DNA from: Fuerstiella sp041398845
Lineage (GTDB): Bacteria; Planctomycetota; Planctomycetia; Planctomycetales; Planctomycetaceae
Assembly: GCA_041398845.1 (NCBI GenBank)
Contig: JAWKTZ010000006.1
Span: forward strand, 2,170,001 to 2,234,000
DNA length: 64,000 nucleotides
Direction of reading: 5' to 3'
Position numbers and translations under genes: made by a program. Within the stretch, counting starts at the first letter, position 1, and each line of letters begins with the position of its first letter. Below the pieces are notes generated by a model. That model did not search any database, was not told the DNA's origin, and saw nothing but the letters and a program-made list of their open reading frames with translations. Below are positions 34,922-44,696 of this stretch, piece after piece.

Positions 34922-36127
34922 ATGTATCGGCTCACTGTTGTCCTGGTTCTTTTGACTTCCGTCACGCCGACACGGGCGGATGATCCGGGATTCGTGGATC
35001 TGTTTAACGGCAGAGATCTTGATGGCTGGACTCAGCGCAACGGCACGGCCACGTATCGGGTCGAAGGTGATTCAATTGTTGGAAAGACGTCGGAAGGCAG
35101 CCCGAATTCTTTTCTGTGCAGTGACAGACTTTACGGAGATTTCGAACTGAAGTTTGAGGTCAAAGTCGACAGTGCATTGAATTCCGGAGTCCAGATTCGT
35201 TCGCAGACAGCAGACGGCAAACCGGATGGTCGTGTCAACGGACCACAGGTGGAAATTTCAACCGACAAAATGGCGGGATACGTCTACGGCGAATCGGCAG
35301 GCGGCTGGATGACTCCCGATTCCGATCGCAAACCGCACAACACGTTCGTTGAGAACGAATGGAACTCATACCATGTTGTTGCGTTTGGCAACAAAATTGA
35401 AACGTGGATTAATGGAGTTCAGATCTCTGATCTGACGCATGACGAAAAGTATGCTTCTCATCCCAAAGGATTCATTGGACTGCAGGTTCACGGTATCGGT
35501 GCCGGTCAGGGACCGTACGAAGTTCGCTGGCGCAACCTGAAGCTTCGTGATCTGTCGTCGTTCCGGTCGCTTTACAATGGCAAAGATCTGGCAGGCTGGA
35601 AAACGACGGGCCACTGGCTTCCTCAGAACGACGGCTCACTTTTGATTCAGCCTCGTGAAGGCGAGAAGGGCTGGCAGCGATATGATGCGTATCTTTGGTC
35701 CGAAAAGAAGTATCAGGACTTCGTTCTGGACGTTGAGTATGCGTATCCGCCGGGCGGAAACAGCGGCGTTTACTTTCGTGTGGCGGATCGGAACGACCCC
35801 GTGAAGACCGGAATCGAGGCTCAGATTCTGGATTCGTCGGCGAAAGAAGGGGCGTTGAGTTCACACGATCATGGTGGAATTGTGGGCACGAATGCCGCCG
35901 CTTCAAAGAACATGTCGAAGGCTCCGCACGAATGGAATCGCATGGTGATCACCTGCGTGGGCAGTCATCTGAAGGTGGAACTGAACGGTGAACAGATCAT
36001 CGACACGATGCTGGACCAGACGCCAATGAAGGATCGACCGCTGGAAGGCTACATTGGATTCCAGGATCACGGTGAACCCAACAACATCCGGTTTCGCAGC
36101 ATCCGAATTCGCGAACTGGCACCGTAA
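34922..36127 (+). CDS. Double DUF1080 protein
   Basis: 401 residues, ATG 34922 with signal peptide MYRLTVVLVLLTSVTPTRAD. Two consecutive DUF1080 domains: the first with FVDLFNGRDLDGWTQRNGTA and SALNSGVQIRSQTADGK, the second with SLYNGKDLAGWKTTGHWLP and PPGGNSGVYFRVADRNDPVK ... GYIGFQDHGEPNNIRFRSIR. Tandem DUF1080 proteins are common in planctomycetes. It faces the sulfatase gene convergently, 37 bp apart. Confidence 0.87.
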   Translation: MYRLTVVLVLLTSVTPTRADDPGFVDLFNGRDLDGWTQRNGTATYRVEGDSIVGKTSEGSPNSFLCSDRLYGDFELKFEVKVDSALNSGVQIRSQTADGKPDGRVNGPQVEISTDKMAGYVYGESAGGWMTPDSDRKPHNTFVENEWNSYHVVAFGNKIETWINGVQISDLTHDEKYASHPKGFIGLQVHGIGAGQGPYEVRWRNLKLRDLSSFRSLYNGKDLAGWKTTGHWLPQNDGSLLIQPREGEKGWQRYDAYLWSEKKYQDFVLDVEYAYPPGGNSGVYFRVADRNDPVKTGIEAQILDSSAKEGALSSHDHGGIVGTNAAASKNMSKAPHEWNRMVITCVGSHLKVELNGEQIIDTMLDQTPMKDRPLEGYIGFQDHGEPNNIRFRSIRIRELAP

Positions 36128-36164
36128 GGCAGGCGGCAGTGGCGTGAAAGGGTCGTTCTGCGCT

Positions 36165-37598
36165 TCAATCCTTGCGCTGTTTGTCCTGACTTAGCCAGCC
36201 GCTGGTTTGAGTTGTGGCAAACGCCTGAGTGTCAGCGTACCACGCTTTGAGTTGCCGCAGCATGTCGGCCGTCTTTTCCGCGTAAATCGCTGAGACGTCG
36301 TTTTGTTCCTGCGGATCACGGCTCAGATCAAACAGTTCCACTTGCGGATTCTCAAACGTACCCGGCGCCGCTTTGGGGTGATGAACGGTCAGTTTCCATG
36401 CACCATTACGCATCGCTTCAGAGCGACTGCCGCTGTTACTGAGCGACGCCCAATAAAGTGGGCGAGCCGGCAGCGTCGCCTGGTGCAGCAGCACGGGCAA
36501 CATATCGACTCCGTCCAGCGGTTGTTTCGGATGTTCGATAGCGGCCGCTGCCAGCAAAGTGGGCATCACGTCAATGCTGATCAGGGGTTGGTTCGATTCG
36601 GAACCGGGTTCTATTTTTCCAGGCCACCATGCGATCGCAGGAACCTTGTGCCCCCCTTCGTACACGGATCCTTTACCGCCACGAAGTTCCGGACTTCCGC
36701 TGGGAAAATCGCCCGATGGCCCGTTGTCCGAAAAGAACAACAGCAAAGTATTCTGAGCAATGTTCAGTTCAGTCAGCGTCCGGCGTAGCTGGCCGATGCC
36801 TTCGTCGACGGCCAGCGTCATGCCCCGATATTTTTCAATTCGTTCTTCTGTGGAAACGTCCTGCCATTTCCAGCGGTCCCATGTCTGTTCCGTTCGTCTC
36901 ACGTCATCACCAGGAACCTGGACGGGGTTGTGAATGGCTTCATGAGCGATATACAGACAGAACGGTTTGCCGGAACCGGCATGGCGTCGCACAAAGTCAA
37001 TGGAATACTGATTGATCAGATGCGTGCTGTAGCCGTCTTCGCGAGTTTCCCTGCGGCCATGCCACCAGTCATGACGGTTGTGGTCGCCAACATGGCTGAC
37101 GAAATCGATATTCCCGCTGTGGTATCCGATGAATTCATCAAAGCCATGATTCTGAGGATGGTAGTCTGCAGAATTCTGAGGATACCCCTGATGCCACTTG
37201 CCGATCAGGCCTGTGGCGTAACCGGCGGCACGCAGCGTTTCCGCGAAGGTGGTTTCCGACAGCTTGAGTCCCTTGCGATGTTCGGGGTGAGTTGCGTGGG
37301 GATGAATGACCGCTTCAATCCCTGCCCGCTGCTGATAGCGTCCGGTGAGCAGCCCGGCGCGCGTTGGTGAACACACGGTTCCTGAGGAATGAAAGTCGGT
37401 GAGCCGCATTCCTTCTGTTGCCAGTCGATCAATTTCCGGCGTCCTGAAATACGGATTGCCGAAGCAGCTCACGCCCTCATACCCCATGTCGTCCACCATG
37501 ACCACAATCAGATTTGGTCGGTCTGCTGCTTCGATGGTTGGGTGATCGGGCGGAACCGCCAGCGACAGAATTGCTGATATCAGAATGAATCGAAACAT
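36165..37598 (-). CDS. Secreted sulfatase (type I, Cys-type formylglycine)
   Basis: 477 residues with signal peptide MFRFILISAILSLAVPP. The metal site is NLIVVMVDDMGYEGVSCFG, the formylglycine motif is GTVCSPTRAGLLTGRYQQRA (C-S-P-T-R), followed by TGLIGKWHQGYP and LLFFSDNGPSGDFPSGSPEL. Family: arylsulfatase A-like, releasing sulfate from sulfated polysaccharides. The cysteine would be oxidised by an FGE encoded elsewhere. Flanked by DUF1080 genes and a sialidase, as in planctomycete glycan-degradation clusters. Confidence 0.9.
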   Translation of the reverse strand: MFRFILISAILSLAVPPDHPTIEAADRPNLIVVMVDDMGYEGVSCFGNPYFRTPEIDRLATEGMRLTDFHSSGTVCSPTRAGLLTGRYQQRAGIEAVIHPHATHPEHRKGLKLSETTFAETLRAAGYATGLIGKWHQGYPQNSADYHPQNHGFDEFIGYHSGNIDFVSHVGDHNRHDWWHGRRETREDGYSTHLINQYSIDFVRRHAGSGKPFCLYIAHEAIHNPVQVPGDDVRRTEQTWDRWKWQDVSTEERIEKYRGMTLAVDEGIGQLRRTLTELNIAQNTLLLFFSDNGPSGDFPSGSPELRGGKGSVYEGGHKVPAIAWWPGKIEPGSESNQPLISIDVMPTLLAAAAIEHPKQPLDGVDMLPVLLHQATLPARPLYWASLSNSGSRSEAMRNGAWKLTVHHPKAAPGTFENPQVELFDLSRDPQEQNDVSAIYAEKTADMLRQLKAWYADTQAFATTQTSGWLSQDKQRKD

Positions 37599-37747
37599 GA
37601 TCGGTTATACTCAATGGTTCGCCGACTGTTCGGCTCAGAAAGTTGATGACCCCGGCCTGGTAAGCGACCGGACGTCCCGATTCTTCTGTGCCGGCCCGGA
37701 ACGACAAACGAACGCCCCGACCTGTTCGCTGACAGGTGATTTAATCG

Positions 37748-39661
37748 ATGAAGGCATTATTCCCAATGAAACACTCTTTGTCAGTTCTCATCCTGATTGT
37801 TTCACCCGCCGCAGCACAGGATGCGATTCCGAAGACGGAAACACCGCAGGAAGCAGCTTCCCGTATCGTTCGGATGGAAAGCGTGACTGAATTTGCGATG
37901 GTTCCGCCAACGCTGAACATGTCGCCACTGCCGGATCATGACTATGAAAAGCTTGACTACGGCATGACCATTGGAATTGAGCGGACTCGCGGTGGACGAT
38001 TGTGGGCGTGCTGGGTGGCGGGAGGTGACAGTCCGACGGCGTATTTTGTGCTGGCGACGAGTGACGACGACGGTCAGACGTGGTCGAAGCCTCGACTGGT
38101 GCTGGATTCTCATTCGAGTGCCCTGCCCCGTGATCGCAGCATCCTTGTCGGCAATCTGTGGACCGATCCGCTCGGACGGTTGTGGTTGATTTTCGATCAG
38201 TCGATGGACATGTTCGACGGGCGGGCCGGCGTATGGACAACCCTCTGCGAGAACCCGGATGCGGACGAACCGATGTGGTCAGCGCCTCGACGCATCTGGC
38301 ACGGTGTCACTCTGAACAAACCCACCGTGTTGTCCAATGGGGAATGGATGCTGCCGATTTCTCTTGATCAGCGCGGCGGGTTCGGCCCGTTCAAGGGTTG
38401 TTTCGCAGAACTCGATCCTCTGCGCGGAGCAAACGTGTTCGTTTCCAGCGATCAGGGCGAAAGCTGGCAGCGGCGCGGAATGGCTGTGTTTCCGAATCCG
38501 GACTGGCACGAACACATGGTGGTTGAGCGAAAGGATGGATCGTTGTGGATGCTGGCTCGCACGGGCAACGGCATTATGGAAAGCCAGTCGACCGACGGCG
38601 GCCGCACATGGTCACAACCGGTGGAATCCGCCGTCAAACAACCCGTCGCGCGCTTCCACATCCGACGACTCGCGTCAGAACGTTTACTGCTGATCAAGCA
38701 TGGTGACCGCATTGATGCTCATCGCGGGCGTGTTCAGCTAAGCGCCTGGCTTTCGGACGATGACGGGCGAACATGGAACGGCGGGCTGGTACTGGATGAA
38801 CGAAAAGGTATTTCGTACCCCGATGGTTTCCAGGCACCGGACGGAACGATTTACATTTCCTATGACCGCAACCGATCCCGTGACGGTGAAATTCTGCTGG
38901 CTCGATTCACTGAGCAGGACGTCCTTGCGGGGGAACTGGTCGGGTCGAAGTCAAAGCGGAAAATGCTGATCAGCCGACCGCTGGCGCGGTTGACGAAGCC
39001 GGAATCTGAATTCATTCGAATCTTTGACGGCAGCACTTTTGCCGGGTGGGACCATGGCGGAAACTGGGTGATCGAAGATGGTGCCTTCTATCGCAAGGAA
39101 GGCGGCGGTCCGCTGACTTATTCGGCCGCTGAGGTGCCGGATGATTTCGAACTGCGTTTTGACTGGAAAGTGTCGGTCGGCTGCAACAGCGGCGTGTATT
39201 ATCGTCCCGGGCAGGTCGAATATCAGGTGCTGGATAACGTTGGCAGCTCGTACGGCGAAAATGCCCGGCAGGCAGCCGCGTCGCTGTTTTTCTGCATGGC
39301 TCCATGCAAAGACGCCACACTTCCTGTGGGACAATGGAATTCAGCTCGCATCATCTGCAAAGGCAGCGTGATTGAACACTGGCTGAACGGAGAACGTGTG
39401 CTGTCATTTGACTACGACGATCCAAAATGGGCATCGTACGTTCAGTTACTGGCAGCTCGAGGCGGAGATCTGACCGGGCGTAACGGTCAACTCTGGCTGC
39501 AGGATCATGGACAGGACGTCTGGTTTCGAAACCTGCGGTGGCGCACCATTCCCATCGACGAAGTGATCGAACCGGAGCCTTACTTCGAGCCGATGCCGGT
39601 GACGGGCGAGGCTTTGAAGAAAGAGGAAGCTCGTGTCCGGGCGATGCTGAAAGCAAGGTAA
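37748..39661 (+). CDS. Sialidase-like BNR protein fused to a DUF1080 domain
   Basis: 637 residues. Two starts are possible, 37748 or 37766; the latter gives the cleaner signal peptide MKHSLSVLILIVSPAAAQ. The N-terminal 400 residues form a six-bladed propeller with four Asp boxes (SDDDGQTW, SSDQGESW, STDGGRTW, SDDDGRTW), as in exo-alpha-sialidases and unsaturated-glycan hydrolases. The last 200 residues are DUF1080: IRIFDGSTFAGWDHGGNWVI, GCNSGVYYRPGQVEYQVLDN and GQLWLQDHGQDVWFRNLRW. A single secreted enzyme combining both folds suits stepwise glycan cleavage. Divergent from the sulfatase gene. Confidence 0.85.
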   Translation: MKALFPMKHSLSVLILIVSPAAAQDAIPKTETPQEAASRIVRMESVTEFAMVPPTLNMSPLPDHDYEKLDYGMTIGIERTRGGRLWACWVAGGDSPTAYFVLATSDDDGQTWSKPRLVLDSHSSALPRDRSILVGNLWTDPLGRLWLIFDQSMDMFDGRAGVWTTLCENPDADEPMWSAPRRIWHGVTLNKPTVLSNGEWMLPISLDQRGGFGPFKGCFAELDPLRGANVFVSSDQGESWQRRGMAVFPNPDWHEHMVVERKDGSLWMLARTGNGIMESQSTDGGRTWSQPVESAVKQPVARFHIRRLASERLLLIKHGDRIDAHRGRVQLSAWLSDDDGRTWNGGLVLDERKGISYPDGFQAPDGTIYISYDRNRSRDGEILLARFTEQDVLAGELVGSKSKRKMLISRPLARLTKPESEFIRIFDGSTFAGWDHGGNWVIEDGAFYRKEGGGPLTYSAAEVPDDFELRFDWKVSVGCNSGVYYRPGQVEYQVLDNVGSSYGENARQAAASLFFCMAPCKDATLPVGQWNSARIICKGSVIEHWLNGERVLSFDYDDPKWASYVQLLAARGGDLTGRNGQLWLQDHGQDVWFRNLRWRTIPIDEVIEPEPYFEPMPVTGEALKKEEARVRAMLKAR

Positions 39662-39703
39662 TCCTTTTGGGATATCACGCAGTTTTCGAATGCACCAAAG
39701 ACA

Positions 39704-39735
39704 AGACCCGTTGATGTCGAAACACCAACGGGTCT
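39704..39735. terminator. Probable bidirectional transcription terminator hairpin
   Basis: AGACCCGTTG (39704-39713) pairs perfectly with CAACGGGTCT (39726-39735), loop 12 nt. It lies between two convergent genes. The minus-strand side continues TTGTCTTTGG, moderately T-rich; the plus side lacks a T run. Confidence 0.6.
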
Positions 39736-39792
39736 GTGGTCGTTCACGGATTATGGTCAGGTCACATCGACCGGATTCTGAATCAGAAACCT

Positions 39793-42700
39793 TCAGGCAC
39801 CGGCAATGTCTTCCACGTTGACGGCGATCGTGCGGTCCTGGAACAGTGTTCCGTCAGACACTCGAATCACGAGGTCATACAGGTTGTTGCGGCCTGCATC
39901 CGTTGGGTTTTCGAAGTCCGGAGCGACAAGGAAGTACAGTTCTCCGGTTGTTGGATTAATTGTGAATTTTGCTCCATCAGCACCACCGACAATCGAATAC
40001 GTCAGGGCGTCTCCGTCAGCGTCATAGCCGTTGGCGTCACCGACAAACGTGTGGTTTTCGTCGAACCAGACCACTTCCCCCTGTTCCACGTTCAGAAAGA
40101 CCGGAGCCCGGTTGCCACCTGTATTTCCAGAGACAACACAGACAACCACGTCACGATCCTGGAACAGGCTGCCGTCAGAAATTCTCAACCGCACGTCATA
40201 CAGGTTGTTGCCGCCGGCATCCAGTGGATTGTTGACGTCAGGAGCATTGATAAAGCTCAGCACTCCCGTTGTCGGATTGATCGTGAAGAAGGCCGCGTCC
40301 GCTCCGCCGGAGATCGAGTAGGTCACGGGATCGCCGTTTGGATCAACTCCATTGGCATCGCCAACCAGAGTTGTGCCCGACAGCACGTTTACATATTCGC
40401 CCTGGCTGACGTTGGTGAAGAACGGAGCCTGATTGTTACCGGTTCCGCCATCATTCACATTGGTCACTCTGACGGTAACATTTCGATCCTGTGACAGACT
40501 TCCGTCAGAGATTCGCAGAGTGATCTGGTAGTTGTTGTTTCCATCAGCATCCCCAGGATTTTCGAAGTCCGGAGCGTTGATGAAGGAGACGACTCCGGTT
40601 GCGGGATCAACGGTGAACAGAGCTGCGTCAGCACCACCGACGATTGAGTAGGTGACTGCATCGCCGTCGGGGTCAACACCGTTGGCATCACCAACCAGTG
40701 TTGTGTTTTCCGGAACGGTGACAATTTCACCTTCTTCCACGTTGGTAAAGAATGGTGCTCGATTTCCGGTTCCACCGTCATTCACATTGGTGACTTTAAC
40801 GGTGACGTTTCGATCCTGTGACAGACTTCCGTCAGAGATTCGCAGAGTAATCTGGTAGTTGTTGTTTCCATCAGCATCCCCAGGATTTTCGAAGTCCGGT
40901 GCATTGATGAAGGAGACGACTCCGGTTGCTGGATCAACGGTGAACAGAGCTGCGTCAGCACCACCGACGATTGAGTAGGTGACTGCATCGCCGTCGGGGT
41001 CAATACCGTTGGCATCACCAACCAGCGTGGTGTTTTCCGGAACGGTGACAATTTCACCTTCTTCCACGTTGGTGAAGAACGGTGCTCGATTTCCAGTTCC
41101 ACCGTCATTCACATTGGTGACCTTAACGGTGACGTTTCGATCCTGTGACAGACTTCCGTCAGAGATTCGCAGAGTAATCTGGTAGTTGTTGTTTCCGTCG
41201 GCATCCCCAGGATTTTCGAAGTCCGGAGCATTGATGAAGGAGACAACTCCGGTTGCTGAATCAACGGTGAACAGAGCTGCGTCAGCACCACCGACAATGG
41301 AATAGGTGACGGCGTCACCATCAGGGTCGACACCGTTGGCATCACCAACCAGTGTTGTGTTTTCCGGAACGGTGACAATTTCACCTTCTTCCACGTTGGT
41401 GAAGAACGGAGCTCGGTTTCCACCGCCACCTTCGTTCACGTCAAGGACCTTGACAACAATATTTCGTTCCTGTGTCAGGCTGCCGTCAGAAATTCGCAGA
41501 GTCAGTTCATATTGATTATTGCCGTCGGCATCCGTGGGGTTTTCGAAGTCCGGAGTGGCTGCGAATGACAGGACTCCCGTCGCCGGGTCAATAATGAACA
41601 GCGAGGCGTCGACTCCGCCTGCAATTGAGTAGGTGACCGCATCACCGTCCGGGTCGGTGCCATTGGCATCACCGACAAATCGGTTGCCTTCGAAGACGGT
41701 GACCATTTCACCTTCTTCAACATTCGTGAAGTAAGGCGACTGATTGGTGCCGCCTTCGGTCACGTCAGCGACCTTAATGACGACGCTCCGTTCCTGAGCG
41801 CCGCCTTTGCCGTCGGTGATAACCAGAGTGACGCGATATTCGTTGTCGCCATCGGCGTCACCGGGGTTTTCAAAGTCCGGAGCAACCTTGAAGCTCAGGA
41901 CACCGGTGTTCGGATCAAGATTGAATCGTCCGGGGTCCTGATTGTTGCCTTCGCCGGGAATGTTGATCCCGTCTGAAAAGGAATAGGTCACCGTGTCACC
42001 ATCGGGATCCTGACCATCAATGTCACGCACCGCCGTGGTGTTTTCATTGACGATGATCATTTCCCCTTCAGAGATATTCGTAAAGAAGGGTGATTGATTT
42101 CCACCACCGTTCTCGTCGACATTCGTGACCTGCACCCACAGCGTTGTGAGCGTGGTTGTCTTTCCGTCGGAGACTTTGATGGTGACGTCGTAGACGTTAT
42201 CGCCATCTTCATCCAGAGGGTTCTCGAAGTCCGGCGCGTTCTTGAAGGACAGCGCTCCGGTGACAGGATCAATGGTAAACAGTTCACCGTCAGCCGCGTC
42301 GGCGATGGAATAGGTCAGAGTGTCGCCGTCCGCGTCAGTCGCTGCGATATTCGCCACGAACGTGGTGTTCTCGGGAAGAGACAGGTGTTGAGCGGTTGTG
42401 ACAACAGGAGCATCGTTGCCATCGTTCAGCAGTTGATCCAGTGTCAGTGTGCCATCAGCAAACTGGAACAGTTCGACATTCGTCACGTTGTCGACTCGAT
42501 TGCCGTCACTGATCTGAACGATGCCGTTGCCAAGGTCGATCACAGAGAAGTCGGCCCGATTTCCGTCAATGAACTTTGCAGTGTCTGTGCCAGCACCACC
42601 GTCAAGGACGTTGAAGCCTTTTGTGGCCATCAGCAGGTCGTCACCGTTATCACCGAATAGATGATTGTCTCCGCCTGTGCCCGTGATCACGTCGTTGCCG

Positions 42701-43299
42701 TCACCACCACGAACAGTTTCGAACGGATTCTGAGCAATCAATACATCGTCACCGCCGTTGGATGCGCTTCCCGCTGACGCTGCCAGGTTTTCACCATTGT
42801 TGCCGTTGGGGAAAGCAACAGCATCGCCGGAACCCTGGTCGGGAGTGCCGTCGTCATCTGTTGAACCGCCACTGACGGGAGTTCCTGGAGCATCGCCGGA
42901 ACCCTGATCGGGAGTGCCGTCGTCATCTGTTGAACCGCCACTGACGGGAGTTCCTGGAGCATCGCCGGAACCCTGATCGGGAGTGCCGTCGTCATCTGTT
43001 GAGCCACCACTGCCGACGATTCCTGGAGCATCGCCGGAACCCTGGTCGGGAGTGCCGTCGTCATCCGTTGAGCCGCCGCTGCCGAGAGTTCCCGGAGCAT
43101 CGCCGGAACCCTGATCGGGAGTGCCGTCGTCATCTGTTGAGCCGCCGCTGCCGAGAGTTCCCGGAGCATCACCAGAACCCTGGTCGGGAGTGCCGTCGTC
43201 GCCGTCGATGCAGTCAAAGTCCGCCGAAGACGCCGACATCAGAATCATAGGTTCAAGAGACTCAATCTTGTGACTCAAGCTGTTGCGTGCTTTGCTCAT
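39793..43299 (-). CDS. Giant RTX/cadherin-repeat surface protein
   Basis: 1168 residues from ATG 43299 (AGGAACAA upstream). The N-terminus KIESLEPMILMSASSADFD is the planctomycete LEP-type export motif. Next are six copies of DGTPDQGSGDA in a 23-residue repeat, an RTX-like calcium-binding block (GGDGNDVITGTGGDNHLFGD), then eight or more cadherin-like domains of about 109 residues with VTYSIVGGADAALFTVD, FENPGDADGNNNYQITLRIS and SQDRNVTVKV. Three central domains are almost identical in DNA. Likely an adhesin or cell-surface fibre with Ca2+-rigidified domains. The extreme C-terminus VSDGTLFQDRTIAVNVEDIAGA has no obvious anchor. Confidence 0.85.
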   Translation of the reverse strand: MSKARNSLSHKIESLEPMILMSASSADFDCIDGDDGTPDQGSGDAPGTLGSGGSTDDDGTPDQGSGDAPGTLGSGGSTDDDGTPDQGSGDAPGIVGSGGSTDDDGTPDQGSGDAPGTPVSGGSTDDDGTPDQGSGDAPGTPVSGGSTDDDGTPDQGSGDAVAFPNGNNGENLAASAGSASNGGDDVLIAQNPFETVRGGDGNDVITGTGGDNHLFGDNGDDLLMATKGFNVLDGGAGTDTAKFIDGNRADFSVIDLGNGIVQISDGNRVDNVTNVELFQFADGTLTLDQLLNDGNDAPVVTTAQHLSLPENTTFVANIAATDADGDTLTYSIADAADGELFTIDPVTGALSFKNAPDFENPLDEDGDNVYDVTIKVSDGKTTTLTTLWVQVTNVDENGGGNQSPFFTNISEGEMIIVNENTTAVRDIDGQDPDGDTVTYSFSDGINIPGEGNNQDPGRFNLDPNTGVLSFKVAPDFENPGDADGDNEYRVTLVITDGKGGAQERSVVIKVADVTEGGTNQSPYFTNVEEGEMVTVFEGNRFVGDANGTDPDGDAVTYSIAGGVDASLFIIDPATGVLSFAATPDFENPTDADGNNQYELTLRISDGSLTQERNIVVKVLDVNEGGGGNRAPFFTNVEEGEIVTVPENTTLVGDANGVDPDGDAVTYSIVGGADAALFTVDSATGVVSFINAPDFENPGDADGNNNYQITLRISDGSLSQDRNVTVKVTNVNDGGTGNRAPFFTNVEEGEIVTVPENTTLVGDANGIDPDGDAVTYSIVGGADAALFTVDPATGVVSFINAPDFENPGDADGNNNYQITLRISDGSLSQDRNVTVKVTNVNDGGTGNRAPFFTNVEEGEIVTVPENTTLVGDANGVDPDGDAVTYSIVGGADAALFTVDPATGVVSFINAPDFENPGDADGNNNYQITLRISDGSLSQDRNVTVRVTNVNDGGTGNNQAPFFTNVSQGEYVNVLSGTTLVGDANGVDPNGDPVTYSISGGADAAFFTINPTTGVLSFINAPDVNNPLDAGGNNLYDVRLRISDGSLFQDRDVVVCVVSGNTGGNRAPVFLNVEQGEVVWFDENHTFVGDANGYDADGDALTYSIVGGADGAKFTINPTTGELYFLVAPDFENPTDAGRNNLYDLVIRVSDGTLFQDRTIAVNVEDIAGA
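40450..41430. repeat. Three near-identical 327-bp tandem coding repeats
   Basis: Units of about 327 bp repeat at roughly 40450, 40777 and 41104; they differ by scattered single bases only. Each codes for one 109-residue cadherin-like domain. The outer domains on both sides are more diverged, so the middle was duplicated recently. Confidence 0.8.
42830..43200. repeat. 69-bp minisatellite coding for an acidic Gly/Ser/Asp linker
   Basis: Five full units plus a partial one, encoding DGTPDQGSGDAPGT(L/P) followed by a GSGGSTDD-like end. The units differ at a few positions (TLG, IVG, TPV). Copy number likely varies between strains. Confidence 0.8.
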
Positions 43300-43766
43300 T
43301 TGTTCCTGTCCGCTTCCGAAAAAAGACCTGGCGCCTTCCAGACACAGAGGGCTCCGTATGTGTTGCCGATGAGTATTCCTGAGGCGAGGCAATGTGGACA
43401 GCGATTTTCAGGGAAACACGGGAAAGCCGGGAGCACATCGTCCGATCACAACAGCAATAGGAGGGTGTTGATTCTGCGAATCATGTGTGTTTCGAAAAAT
43501 CAACAGTCCCACAGAATCAGTACAACCGAAATCACCGGATCGATGGTTCGACACGCATAGGCCGGATAACGGCTGCAACCGGAACAGGCTTCCGCCCGAA
43601 ACGGAAACGTTGTGGCAAGCCTTCCGTGTCTAACTGCCGGAACGACAGGAGGTCTGCGGCTGTCGCTGGCCAGCGTCGACAATTGTGCTGGTGGCTTCGC
43701 AACCTTGTTTGAGCAATTCCTGGGAAGCGAACAACAGCTTAAAACCCGCGTGGCCGACACAACTGC
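43300..43766. other. Intergenic region upstream of the surface-protein gene
   Basis: 467 bp with no gene I can support. It must hold the promoter of the 39793-43299 gene; I see no clear repeat or RNA in it. Confidence 0.4.
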
Positions 43767-44696
43767 TCAGATCAGTCGTCTCCGCAGTTCGTCAACGACC
43801 GCATGGTACTCACCCGACACATCATGCACGTTCCAGACATCGGCCGGTTTGGCATACAAAGCCCGAGATGAACGATCGGGCTCCGGGACTTCAGTGGCCC
43901 TGTCGCACTCAACGTAAAGAAAATCGTCACTCCGGACAGCAACGACATCGGCATTCCGCAGGCACACGTTTCGCAGCACCGGCCGACCGGGAAATTCTGC
44001 CAGCTCGATCAGATTCACAGGGCCGACAGGCGATGCCGAATCGATTGATTCCCTCTGACGGCGGCCGTTCAGCAATTCACTGATTGTCAATCCGATATCA
44101 TCACTCCCGGTGAGCGTCTGAACACTCGAAGTCGTCAACCCGGAACCGGTCAGCCACAGGGGGACTCGAATCAGGGGTTCGGGCAGCAGCGATTCAAACG
44201 GCAACGAATTCCAGTTCGGAGCTTTGCCATGTACGGCGGTGACGATGAGTACAGAACTGTGACTGCAGAGGGCGTCCATTACAGCAAGGCACTGAGCAAA
44301 CTCAGGAGCGCCGCCAACATGTGCATGCAACCAGACAAAGTCAACATTTCGCAGATCAGAAAACGTCGACTTGGCGTCAGGAATGTGGACCGAGCGAGTA
44401 TGCCAGCCTGGCGGAAACGGCGGCAGATTGACAAGGCCACGATCATCCTCATCGATCAGGACAAATGTCGCGCATCCACGATGAGACTGCCTGGCAGACA
44501 CCATATGCAGACCGTTCAGGATTCCTGTCAGACCAGCGGTCTGCAGATAATGGTTTTCAAAGACGACGGATCGCGCTGACAGCTCTTCCACCACTTCGCC
44601 AAACGTCTCAGCATCTGTCAGCGCCAACTGTTCAAGCGTCAGCAATCGAACGTTGCGCGGCCGTTGACTGGTCATAAGAACGCCCGATTCATTCAT
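43767..44696 (-). CDS. Sulfatase-fold protein lacking catalytic residues (probable pseudoenzyme)
   Basis: 309 residues. The ATG at 44696 overlaps the upstream stop as ATGA. The sequence keeps the sulfatase order: NVRLLTLEQLALTD (where active enzymes have LDD), ARSVVFENHYLQTAGLTGIL (where CxPxR is expected, no Cys or Ser in place), FVWLHAHVGG, SVLIVTAVHGKAPNW (where SDHG is expected) and LIRVPLWLTGSG. I infer an alkaline-phosphatase/sulfatase fold that has lost metal and formylglycine residues. No signal peptide. Coupled to a secreted helical protein gene. Confidence 0.5.
   Translation of the reverse strand: MNESGVLMTSQRPRNVRLLTLEQLALTDAETFGEVVEELSARSVVFENHYLQTAGLTGILNGLHMVSARQSHRGCATFVLIDEDDRGLVNLPPFPPGWHTRSVHIPDAKSTFSDLRNVDFVWLHAHVGGAPEFAQCLAVMDALCSHSSVLIVTAVHGKAPNWNSLPFESLLPEPLIRVPLWLTGSGLTTSSVQTLTGSDDIGLTISELLNGRRQRESIDSASPVGPVNLIELAEFPGRPVLRNVCLRNADVVAVRSDDFLYVECDRATEVPEPDRSSRALYAKPADVWNVHDVSGEYHAVVDELRRRLI

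Noticed and set aside
40450..41430. Non-coding tandem repeat or CRISPR-like array
   Set aside because: The period is a multiple of three and each unit encodes a complete cadherin-like domain in one open frame.
42094..42660. Plus-strand ORF of 188 residues opposite the cadherin-repeat gene
   Set aside because: Shadow of a repetitive GC-rich gene; no family resemblance.
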